From contig JBOFLF010000083.1 of the NCBI GenBank assembly GCA_051657715.1, positions 1 through 24,429 of the forward strand: 24,429 nucleotides of DNA, given 5' to 3'. Numbering within the stretch: position 1 is the stretch's first letter; the number at the start of each line of letters is the position of its first letter. Position numbers and translations under genes: made by a program. This document shows, in pieces, positions 15,304 to 22,144 of the stretch. The stretch comes from JBOFBH01 sp051657715. GTDB lineage: Bacteria; Actinomycetota; Actinomycetes; Actinomycetales; Angustibacteraceae. The notes below the pieces were generated by a model. That model ran no database searches, was not told the origin of the DNA, and saw only the letters and a program-made list of their open reading frames with translations.

Positions 15304-16269
15304 ATGATCGTCGCGCTCGGGTCGACGGGGCAAGCTCGTGCCCCGGATGGCCCAGTACCCAGCGGCCGGGTGGTGGCTGTCGTGGGTGCCACGGCCACCG
15401 GAAAATCGGACCTCGCCGTGCGGCTGGCGCACGAGCTGGGCGGCGAGGTGGTGAACGCGGACGCGTTCCAGCTGTACCGAGGGATGGACATCGGGACCGC
15501 CAAGCTCTCCGTCGCCGAGCGAGCAGGGGTGCCGCACCACCTGCTCGACGTCCTAGACGTCACGCAGGACGCCGCCGTGGCTGCCTATCAGCGGCAGGCG
15601 CGAGCAGCGATCGACGGCGTCCTCGCCGCTGGCCGAGTCCCAGTGCTGGTCGGTGGCTCCGGTTTGTACGTGCGGGCCGCGCTGGACCATCTGGACATCC
15701 CACCGACGGACCCACGGCTGCGGGCTCGACTGGCCGCGCAGGCGCAGCAGCGGGGGCCGCAGGCCATGCATCTCCGGCTGGCCGAGGTCGATCCGGCCGC
15801 GGCGGCTCGGATCCTGCCGGGCAACGTCCGCCGGACGGTGCGTGCGCTGGAGGTGATCGAGCTGACCGGGCGCCCGTTCACGGCGCAGCTGCCAGTGCCG
15901 GCGTACCGGCGGCCGACCGTTCAGATCGCCCTGCGCTGGGAGCGGGCGTTGCTCGATGAGCGGATCGCCGTCCGGGTGCGACGGATGTGGGACGCCGGGC
16001 TGGTGGACGAGACGCGCCGGCTGGACCAGGCCGGGTTGCGCCACGGCCGGACAGCCTCCCGGGCGGTCGGGTACGTCCAGGTGCTGGCTCAGCTGGACGG
16101 CGCCCTGGACGAGGCGCACGCCCAGGAGCAAGCCGTTCGGGCCACCCGGCGGCTGGCTCGCCGCCAGGAGTCCTGGTTCGGCCGAGACCAGCGGTTGCTC
16201 TGGCTACCAGCGGACGACCCGGACCTGCTCAGTCGAGCAGTGACGGCCGTCGCGGACGTTGCTGGCTGA
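15304..16269 (+). CDS. miaA: tRNA dimethylallyltransferase MiaA
   Basis: MiaA transfers a dimethylallyl group from DMAPP to N6 of A37 in tRNAs reading UNN codons, producing the substrate of MiaB. The 321-residue protein has the P-loop GATATGKS at 28-35, NADAFQLYRGMDIGTAKLS (the substrate-binding D-x-x-QxYRGMDIGTAK segment; the residue after Asp, often Ser, is Ala here), PHHLLDV, VLVGGSGLYVRA, and the C-terminal RQESWFGRD anticodon-loop contact. ATG 15304 leaves a non-conserved N-terminal stretch of about 22 residues before the first strand; ATAGGA lies upstream. The small antitoxin-family gene diverges 36 bp away. Confidence 0.96.
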   Translation: MIVALGSTGQARAPDGPVPSGRVVAVVGATATGKSDLAVRLAHELGGEVVNADAFQLYRGMDIGTAKLSVAERAGVPHHLLDVLDVTQDAAVAAYQRQARAAIDGVLAAGRVPVLVGGSGLYVRAALDHLDIPPTDPRLRARLAAQAQQRGPQAMHLRLAEVDPAAAARILPGNVRRTVRALEVIELTGRPFTAQLPVPAYRRPTVQIALRWERALLDERIAVRVRRMWDAGLVDETRRLDQAGLRHGRTASRAVGYVQVLAQLDGALDEAHAQEQAVRATRRLARRQESWFGRDQRLLWLPADDPDLLSRAVTAVADVAG

Positions 16270-16291
16270 CCGGGTGTCCAGGTCGGCTGGT

Positions 16292-16331
16292 CCGCTGACT
16301 GGTCTGACGAACCGCTGACTGGCCTGACGAG
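16292..16331. repeat. 20-bp tandem duplication in the miaA-dapF gap
   Basis: Two adjacent 20-bp units (16292-16311, 16312-16331) share CCGCTGACTGG-CTGACGA and differ at two positions. A degenerate relative (GCTGACCGGGTGTCC) precedes them. The gap is 120 bp and not coding in any convincing frame. Confidence 0.75.
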
Positions 16332-16389
16332 CCAAACCGACATCGACCCGCCCGGTGCCGGTGCTGTTCCGGAACGCGATGATGGGCGG

Positions 16390-17502
16390 GTGCAGCTGAC
16401 ATTCGCCAAGGGCCACGGCACCGAGAACGACTTCGTCCTGCTGCCTGATCCGGACGGCCAGGTGCAGCTGACACCGTCCTTGGTGCGCCGGTTGGCCGAC
16501 CGGCACGCGGGCATTGGCGCGGACGGCGTCATCCGGGTGGTGCGGACTCGAGCGGTACCGGACCAGGCTCACCACGCCGACCGCGCCGAGTGGTTCATGG
16601 ACTACCGCAATGCCGACGGCGAGACCGCACAGATGTGCGGCAACGGCGTTCGGGTGCTGGTCGCTTACCTGGTCCGTGAACAGCTGGTCGGGGCAGGTCC
16701 GGTGCAGATCGCCACCCGGGCCGGGGTGAAGGTGGTGCACCTGCTCGAACCGCACCAGGCGCCGCCCGGTGCCGGTGCGGCAGGCGAGGTGCGGCAGGCG
16801 GTTCCAGAGACCGAGGCCGGTACGGACGAAGCCGGTACGGACGTAGCCGGTTCAGGCGTGGTCGGTGCTGCGGTGGTCGGTGCTGCGGGCGATGGTGCTG
16901 CGGGCGATGGTGCTGGGGGCGATGGTGCTGGGGGTGGGGTGCCGTGGTTTGGGTACGACCTGGGCGAGTGGCGGTTGCCGGCCGGGACCGCCGCGCTCGC
17001 CGACGGCGGCGATGTGCGGGTTACCGCCGCCGGCCTCGATGGTTCGGTCCCTGGCCTGTCGGTGAATGTCGGCAACCCGCACACGGTGGTCCTGGTACCC
17101 AGCGCGGCGGAGCTGGCCCGGCTTGACCTCAGCCGGCCCCCGGTGGTCGATCCGGCGCCGGTGGAGGGCACCAACGTGGAGTTCGTCGTCCTCGCCCTGC
17201 CCGACGACCTGCCCGACGACCTGCCCGCCGACGACGCGTCGGACCAGCAGCTGACGCGGTCCGGGCGGTTGCGGATGCGGGTCCACGAGCGCGGGGTGGG
17301 AGAGACCCGGTCCTGCGGCACCGGAGCGGTCGCTGCGGCCATGGCCGCGCGGACGTGGACGGCGGCCGCCGGGGTGCCGGCCCCCGACCGCTGGTGGGTG
17401 CACGTGCCCGGCGGCACGGTGCGGGTGACCGCGCTGCCGGGGGACCGGGCCGAGCTGGCCGGCCCCGCGGTCCTGGTCGCGGACGGCACCGTCACCGTGT
17501 GA
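16390..17502 (+). CDS. dapF: diaminopimelate epimerase DapF with a repeat insertion
   Basis: DapF converts LL- to meso-diaminopimelate for lysine and peptidoglycan. Both catalytic cysteines are present, Cys83 in MCGNGVR and Cys309 in ETRSCGTGAVAAA. Also present are GTENDFV, GADGVIRV, VNVGNPHTVV (substrate loop) and EGTNVEFV. The protein is 370 residues against about 270-290 usually. The excess comes mainly from a loop of pentapeptide repeats at about 143-182 (AGTDE, AGTDV, VGAAG, DGAGG and similar) and a DDLP repeat at about 270-281. Neither interrupts a catalytic motif, so the enzyme is probably active. GTG 16390 is the only start in frame that precedes the conserved QLTFAKGHGTENDF. Confidence 0.95.
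   Translation: MQLTFAKGHGTENDFVLLPDPDGQVQLTPSLVRRLADRHAGIGADGVIRVVRTRAVPDQAHHADRAEWFMDYRNADGETAQMCGNGVRVLVAYLVREQLVGAGPVQIATRAGVKVVHLLEPHQAPPGAGAAGEVRQAVPETEAGTDEAGTDVAGSGVVGAAVVGAAGDGAAGDGAGGDGAGGGVPWFGYDLGEWRLPAGTAALADGGDVRVTAAGLDGSVPGLSVNVGNPHTVVLVPSAAELARLDLSRPPVVDPAPVEGTNVEFVVLALPDDLPDDLPADDASDQQLTRSGRLRMRVHERGVGETRSCGTGAVAAAMAARTWTAAAGVPAPDRWWVHVPGGTVRVTALPGDRAELAGPAVLVADGTVTV
16816..16935 (+). repeat. eight tandem 15-bp units inside dapF
   Basis: Eight consecutive 15-bp units run from 16816 to 16935, beginning GCCGGTACGGACGAA and grading into GTCGGTGCTGCGGGC and GATGGTGCTGCGGGC. Adjacent units differ at 0-6 positions. Each encodes a pentapeptide of the pattern [AVD]G[TA][DAG]x, so the reading frame is preserved. 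Confidence 0.85.
17197..17232 (+). repeat. three tandem 12-bp units inside dapF
   Basis: CTGCCCGACGAC occurs at 17197-17208 and 17209-17220, with a one-base variant at 17221-17232. It encodes LPDD-LPDD-LPAD in a predicted surface loop after EGTNVEFVVLA. Confidence 0.85.
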
Positions 17503-17588
17503 GCCTCACCGCCGGCTCAACCCAGCTGACGGGATGGTCACCAGGTGGTTGCGGTGCGCGCAGCGCCCGATCGCGGTAATGAACAGGC

Positions 17589-18236
17589 TCAGCCGACCGG
17601 TGTTCCCGGACGGGTCACCCGGAGCACCCGGAATCCGTTGGCGCTGGCCGCGCGAGCCACCTCGTAGCCCGACGGTGCGAGCTGCTGGTCCAGCCAGCGG
17701 TGCAGCGAGTCGGCACCCAGGTGGCGTTGCACCACCACGTGCGCGCTCGCACCGTCGTCCAGCCGGGGCAGCCAGCGCAGCAGCAGGTGGCGCAGGGAGT
17801 CCTTGCCGATCCGGACCGGCGGGTTGCTCCAGATCGCGGCGAACCGCACCGCAGCCGGCACGTCCTGCGGCCGGACTGCCCGCACCCGGGCGGCCCCCGA
17901 GGCGTCGTGCCCGGCCAGCTCCGAGGCGTTGTGCCGGACCAGTTCTAAGGCCCGCTCGTTGACGTCCACCGCCCAGGTGGTGGCCAGCGGCGCCAGCAAC
18001 GCCTGGGTCAGAGCCACCGGTCCCCACCCGCAGCCGAGGTCGAGCAGGTCACCGTGCGGCGGCGGTGACGGGACCCGGCGCAGGAGCACCGCGGTACCGG
18101 GGTCGAGCCTGCTGGCGCTGTACACCCCGGCCGCGGTGCGGATTCGGACCGGCCGCCCGGCGAGCGTGACGGTGAACTCGCGGTGCCGTTCCTCGACGCC
18201 CGGCTGCTGCGCCCAGTAGTGCCCGTGATCGTTCAC
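17589..18236 (-). CDS. class I SAM-dependent methyltransferase (RsmC/MTS-like)
   Basis: This 215-residue cytoplasmic protein has an MTS-type methyltransferase domain. The SAM-binding motif LLDLGCGWGPVA is at 64-75, the acidic motif II AVDVNERALELVRHN at about 89-103, and the catalytic IV motif IWSNPPVRIGK at 135-145. NPP is typical of N-methyltransferases acting on exocyclic or amide nitrogens, and SNPPVRIGK is characteristic of RsmC-like proteins that methylate guanine N2 in rRNA. The N-terminal HREFTVTLAGRPVRIRTAAGVYSASRLDPGTAVLL is also family-like. It starts with GTG at 18236 and has a weak Shine-Dalgarno. It is convergent with dapF and divergent from hflX. The exact substrate is unproven; an rRNA or tRNA guanine is most likely. 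Confidence 0.85.
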   Translation of the reverse strand: MNDHGHYWAQQPGVEERHREFTVTLAGRPVRIRTAAGVYSASRLDPGTAVLLRRVPSPPPHGDLLDLGCGWGPVALTQALLAPLATTWAVDVNERALELVRHNASELAGHDASGAARVRAVRPQDVPAAVRFAAIWSNPPVRIGKDSLRHLLLRWLPRLDDGASAHVVVQRHLGADSLHRWLDQQLAPSGYEVARAASANGFRVLRVTRPGTPVG

Positions 18237-18464
18237 CGGAGCAGTCTCGCAGCGAGCTGGTGGCAGCAGCGCCGGTGATGCTGGACGAGCGTGTCGCAGG
18301 CTCCTGCCGGCCGCTGGTCCCGCGGTCGATGGGGTGACCGTGGAGCGTCAGCGGAATCAGGTGGCCTGGGTGGTCGTTGCTGTGTCACGTTTGACCTTCA
18401 TGCCGTCGCGGCCCACCGAGGTTCGCGTCGTCCGGCCGGATTCGATCGGGGACAGGAGCCTGAC

Positions 18465-19979
18465 GTGACGTCGCCCAGCTCGCGCCCGCGCACCCACCCG
18501 GTGGCGGTCCAGGACGATCAGTGGCCTGGGCGGTCAGGTGACCCCGCCGGACAAGACCCCGCCGGACAAGACCCCGCCGGACAAGGCGGGGGTCACCACG
18601 ACGGCGATCAGCTCGACCTGCAGGACCGCCAGGCGCTGCGCCGGGTCGCTGGCCTGTCAACCGAGCTGACCGATGTCAGCGAGGTCGAGTACCGGCAGCT
18701 CCGCCTCGAGCGAGTGGTGCTGGCCGGGGTGTTCGCCAGCGACCTGCAGGACGCCGAGAACTCGTTGCGAGAGTTGGCGGCACTGGCCGAGACGGCCGGG
18801 TCACACGTGTTGGACGGTCTGATGCAACGTCGTCCGCAACCGCACCCGGGCACGTTCCTGGGCGCCGGCAAGGCGGCACAGCTGCGTGACGTGGTCGCGG
18901 CGTCCGGTGCCGACACGGTGATCTGCGACGGCGAGCTGTCCCCCTCCCAACGGCGAGCACTGGAGGACGTCGTCAAGGTCAAGGTGGTCGACCGGACGGC
19001 GTTGATCCTGGACATCTTCGCCCAGCACGCCCGCAGCCGGGAGGGCAAGGCGCAGGTGGAGCTGGCCCAGCTGGAGTACCTGCTGCCGCGCCTGCGTGGC
19101 TGGGGCGAGTCGATGTCCCGACAAGCCGGCGGGCGGGTCGCCGGGGGTGAGGGCATCGGTTCCCGCGGTCCCGGCGAGACCAAGATCGAGCTGGACCGTC
19201 GTCGGATCCGTACCCGGATGGCCAGGCTGCGCCGCCAGATCGCCGGGATGAAGACCGCGCGGGACACCGGGCGGCGGGCTCGCCGCCGCGGCCGAGTGCC
19301 AGCCGCGGTGATCGTCGGCTACACCAATGCCGGGAAGTCGTCCTTGCTGAACCGGCTGACCGGTGCCGGTGTCCTGGTGGAGGACGCGTTGTTCGCCACC
19401 CTGGACCCGACGGTCCGCCGCGCCCAGACCGCGGACGGCCGCGGCTACACCCTGGCCGACACCGTCGGCTTCGTCCGGCAGCTACCGCACCAGCTCGTCG
19501 AAGCATTCCGGTCCACCTTGGAGGAGGCGGCGCAAGCCGACCTGCTGCTGCACGTCGTCGACGGATCGCACCCGGATCCGGAGGGGCAGCTTCGGGCGGT
19601 TCGCGAGGTGCTGGCGGACATCGAGGCGCACCAGGTGCCCGAGCTGGTGGTGGTGAACAAGGCGGACGCCGCCGATCCGGCGGTGCTCGACCGGCTGCGC
19701 ACCCGGCACCCCGGCGCGGTCCTGGTCTCGGCGCGCACCGGCCAGGGTCTGGACGACCTGCGCGCCCGGCTCGACGAGGCGTTGCCGCGGCCGGATCACG
19801 AGATCGAGGTGTTGCTGCCCTACCATCGCGGGGACCTGCTGAACCGTGCGTTCGAGGACGGCGAGGTGCTGGAGCGGCTGCCCGGGGCGGACGGGACGCG
19901 GGTGCGTGCCCGGGTGTCCGCCGCGCTGGCCGCCGAGCTGGCGCCCTACCGGAGCGTGGTGGACGGCCGAGCAGGCTGA
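18465..19979 (+). CDS. hflX: GTPase HflX
   Basis: HflX binds 50S subunits and splits stalled ribosomes under stress. The 504-residue protein has the HflX N-terminal domain (RLERVVLAGVFA, LAALAETAGSHVLDGLMQRRPQPHPGTFLGAGKA, VICDGELSPSQRRALED), then GESMSRQAGGRVAGGEGIGSRGPGETKIELDRRR. The G domain follows: G1 GYTNAGKSSLLNRL from residue 285, G3 DTVGFVRQLPHQLVEAF, G4 NKAD and SARTG. GTG 18465 has CAGGAG 7-12 bp upstream and starts after a non-coding leader; the frame is open to 18291 without homology. The first 55 residues are low-complexity with a DPAGQ triple repeat. dinG begins 3 bp after the stop, so the pair is likely co-transcribed. Confidence 0.95.
   Translation: MTSPSSRPRTHPVAVQDDQWPGRSGDPAGQDPAGQDPAGQGGGHHDGDQLDLQDRQALRRVAGLSTELTDVSEVEYRQLRLERVVLAGVFASDLQDAENSLRELAALAETAGSHVLDGLMQRRPQPHPGTFLGAGKAAQLRDVVAASGADTVICDGELSPSQRRALEDVVKVKVVDRTALILDIFAQHARSREGKAQVELAQLEYLLPRLRGWGESMSRQAGGRVAGGEGIGSRGPGETKIELDRRRIRTRMARLRRQIAGMKTARDTGRRARRRGRVPAAVIVGYTNAGKSSLLNRLTGAGVLVEDALFATLDPTVRRAQTADGRGYTLADTVGFVRQLPHQLVEAFRSTLEEAAQADLLLHVVDGSHPDPEGQLRAVREVLADIEAHQVPELVVVNKADAADPAVLDRLRTRHPGAVLVSARTGQGLDDLRARLDEALPRPDHEIEVLLPYHRGDLLNRAFEDGEVLERLPGADGTRVRARVSAALAAELAPYRSVVDGRAG
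18541..18585 (+). repeat. three perfect 15-bp tandem units at the hflX N-terminus
   Basis: ACCCCGCCGGACAAG is repeated three times without change (18541-18555, 18556-18570, 18571-18585). It encodes DPAGQ x3 at residues 26-40 of HflX. Perfect identity suggests recent expansion and probable length variation. Confidence 0.9.
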
Positions 19980-19982
19980 TCG

Positions 19983-22079
19983 ATGCGCCAACCAGCGGCC
20001 ACGGTCCCTGAGGTCGATCAGCTGCTCACCGCGGCGGTCACCGCGATCGGTGGCCAGGCGCGCGAGGGGCAGGAGCGGATGGCTCGCGCGGTCGCCGAGG
20101 CTGTGCAGACGGGTGAGCACCTGCTGGCGCAGGCCGGTACGGGTACCGGCAAGTCGCTGGCGTACCTCGTGCCGGCGCTCGCGCACGCGGTGCGCACCGG
20201 TCGCCCGGTGGTGGTCGCCACGGCCACTCTCGCGCTGCAGGCTCAGGTTGCCGAGCAGGATCTGCCCCGGGTCGTCGACGCCCTCACCCCGCTGTTGCCT
20301 CGACGTCCGGTGATCGGGCTGGTCAAGGGTCGCAGCAACTACCTGTGCCGGCACAAGCTGCTGGGTGGTTTCCCGGACGAGGAGACGCTCTTCGACGTAC
20401 CCGCCCAGATCGGGGACGGCCTGGGCTCTCGTGTCGACGGCGCTTCGTCCGGTCGTGTCGACGGCGTGGCGTCCGGCGACCCGGCGGCTGGCACCTCGGC
20501 CGCGGGTTCCTCCACGCTCGGGCGCCACGTGCTGCGACTGCGGGAGTGGGCGGAGCGGACCGGCACCGGTGACCGGGACGACCTGGTGCCTGGGGTCCCG
20601 GACCGCGCCTGGCGGCAGGTCTCGGTGACCGCGCACGAGTGCCTCGGCCAGGTCTGCCCCCTGGTCGACAGCTGCTTCACCGAACAGGTCCGGGAAGCGG
20701 CCCGGGGTGCCGACGTGGTGGTGACCAACCACGCGATGCTCGCCATCGACTCCTTCGAGGGCCGTCAGCTGCTACCGCGGCACGACCTGGTCGTGGTGGA
20801 CGAGGCCCACGAGCTGGTCGACCGCGTCACCGCCACCATCACCGACGAGCTCGCCCCGAGTCTGGTCGACCGGGCGGCCCGTCGGGCCTCCCGCCTCACC
20901 GACACGACCGATCTGGAGTCTGCCGTGTCACCGCTGCAGGAGGCGTTGGGTCGGACGCGGTCCGGCCGGCTCACCGAGTGGCCCGAGCCGTTGGTGACCG
21001 CGATCACGGTGCTCCGGGACGCGGCCCGCGCCACCCAGTCGGCGCTCAGGCCAGAGCGAGGCGAGGCACCCGATGGCACCCGGCAGCAGGCCCGGGCGGA
21101 CGTCGACGAGGTGACCGACGTGTGCGACCGACTGCTGCGCAGGTCGGACCAGGACGTCCCCTGGCTGACCACCGATCCTCGACGTGGGCCGGTGCTGCAC
21201 GTGGCCCCGCTCTCGGTCGCGGGGCTGCTGCAAGAACGGCTCTACCCCGACCGGACGGTGGTGCTCACGTCCGCGACCCTCGCCCTGGGCGGCAGCTTCG
21301 ACGCCGTCGCCCCCGCCCTCGGGTTGGCCGGTCCACACGCCCCGGCCTGGCGCGGGCTGGACGTCGGCAGCCCGTTCGACTACCGCCGTCAGGCGATCCT
21401 GTACTGCGCTCGCCACCTGCCAGCGCCCAGTCGGCACCGTGGCAGCCGGGACGCTGGCAGCCGGGACGCTGGCAGCCGGGACGCTGGGAGCCCGGACGGT
21501 GCGACCCAGGCCGTCCTCGACGAGCTGGCCGATCTGATCCGGGCCGCCGGTGGCCGCACGCTGGGGTTGTTCTCCTCCCGACGCGCTGCGGAGACGGCGG
21601 CGGCCGCGATGCGCGATCAGCTGGAGCTGCCCGTGCTGTGCCAGGGCGACGACCAGACGCCCACGCTCGTCCGCGAGTTCGTCGCCCAGCCGCGCAGCTG
21701 TTTGTTCGGCACCCTGTCGCTGTGGCAGGGCGTGGACGTCCCGGGCGCCGCCTGTCACCTGGTGGTGATCGACCGGATCCCGTTCCCGCGGCCCGACGAC
21801 CCGGTGATGTCGGCGCGGGCCGAGGCGGTGTCCGCGGCCGGCGGCAACGGGTTCATCGCGGTCAGCGCCACGCACGCGGCGCTGCGCCTGGCGCAGGGAA
21901 CCGGCCGGCTGGTGCGCTCGGCGACCGATCGGGGTGTGGTCGCGGTGCTGGACCCGCGGCTGGCCACCGCCCGGTACGGCGCCTTCCTGCGCGCCTCGCT
22001 GCCCCCGTTGTGGCCGACGGCCGACCGGGACGTCGTGATCGGTGCCCTGCGCCGGCTGGACGCCGCAGCCTCGCAGTGA
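19983..22079 (+). CDS. dinG: ATP-dependent DNA helicase, DinG/XPD family with Fe-S cluster
   Basis: This superfamily 2 helicase of the Rad3/XPD group unwinds DNA 5'-3' and resolves R-loops or unusual structures; DinG is damage-inducible in E. coli. It is 698 residues. It has Walker A AGTGTGKS at 51-58, motif Ia VVVATATLALQAQV, VVTNHAMLAIDSF, DEAH box VVDEAHEL at 271-278, VVLTSATLALGGSF, GTLSLWQGVDVPG and a final QGTGRLVRS motif VI. Four cysteines, C122, C220, C225 and C231, fit the DinG [4Fe-4S] pattern (last three C-x4-C-x5-C), but the first gap is 97 residues, longer than in E. coli DinG. Two repeat insertions are present (about 150-165 and 487-506). ATG 19983 follows hflX by 3 bp with no good Shine-Dalgarno, suggesting coupling. 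No LexA box was seen nearby. Confidence 0.92.
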   Translation: MRQPAATVPEVDQLLTAAVTAIGGQAREGQERMARAVAEAVQTGEHLLAQAGTGTGKSLAYLVPALAHAVRTGRPVVVATATLALQAQVAEQDLPRVVDALTPLLPRRPVIGLVKGRSNYLCRHKLLGGFPDEETLFDVPAQIGDGLGSRVDGASSGRVDGVASGDPAAGTSAAGSSTLGRHVLRLREWAERTGTGDRDDLVPGVPDRAWRQVSVTAHECLGQVCPLVDSCFTEQVREAARGADVVVTNHAMLAIDSFEGRQLLPRHDLVVVDEAHELVDRVTATITDELAPSLVDRAARRASRLTDTTDLESAVSPLQEALGRTRSGRLTEWPEPLVTAITVLRDAARATQSALRPERGEAPDGTRQQARADVDEVTDVCDRLLRRSDQDVPWLTTDPRRGPVLHVAPLSVAGLLQERLYPDRTVVLTSATLALGGSFDAVAPALGLAGPHAPAWRGLDVGSPFDYRRQAILYCARHLPAPSRHRGSRDAGSRDAGSRDAGSPDGATQAVLDELADLIRAAGGRTLGLFSSRRAAETAAAAMRDQLELPVLCQGDDQTPTLVREFVAQPRSCLFGTLSLWQGVDVPGAACHLVVIDRIPFPRPDDPVMSARAEAVSAAGGNGFIAVSATHAALRLAQGTGRLVRSATDRGVVAVLDPRLATARYGAFLRASLPPLWPTADRDVVIGALRRLDAAASQ
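20430..20477 (+). repeat. two 24-bp tandem units in the dinG Fe-S region
   Basis: Units 20430-20453 and 20454-20477 share CGTGTCGACGGCG and CGTCCGG and encode RVDGASSG/RVDGVASG at residues 150-165. They lie between the first and second cluster cysteines. Confidence 0.8.
21441..21500 (+). repeat. four 15-bp tandem units in dinG
   Basis: GGCAGCCGGGACGCT occurs three times perfectly (21441-21485), followed by a diverged fourth copy (21486-21500). It encodes GSRDA x3 then GSPDG at residues 487-506, between the two helicase motor domains' conserved blocks (after ILYCARHLPAPSRH). Confidence 0.88.
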
Positions 22080-22110
22080 TGGCTGAGCGGCAGCCGACGC
22101 AGGACACGAT

Positions 22111-22144
22111 CGATCACGGCACGGTGACGATCACGGCACGGTGA
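22111..22144. repeat. 17-bp perfect tandem duplication at the stop of the M14 peptidase gene
   Basis: CGATCACGGCACGGTGA occurs at 22111-22127 and again at 22128-22144. On the minus strand it duplicates the last codons (…ACC GTG CCG) and stop of the carboxypeptidase gene. Because 17 is not a multiple of three, only the first-encountered stop is used. Confidence 0.88.

Noticed and set aside
17057..17078. TGTCGGTG octamer inside dapF as another RecA-NDp promoter
   Set aside because: Eight bases downstream the sequence is CAACCC rather than TAnnnT, and it lies within coding sequence with no gene start nearby.
16816..21500. Short direct repeats as CRISPR arrays
   Set aside because: The units are contiguous 12-24 bp tandem repeats inside genes with no spacers and no cas genes nearby.
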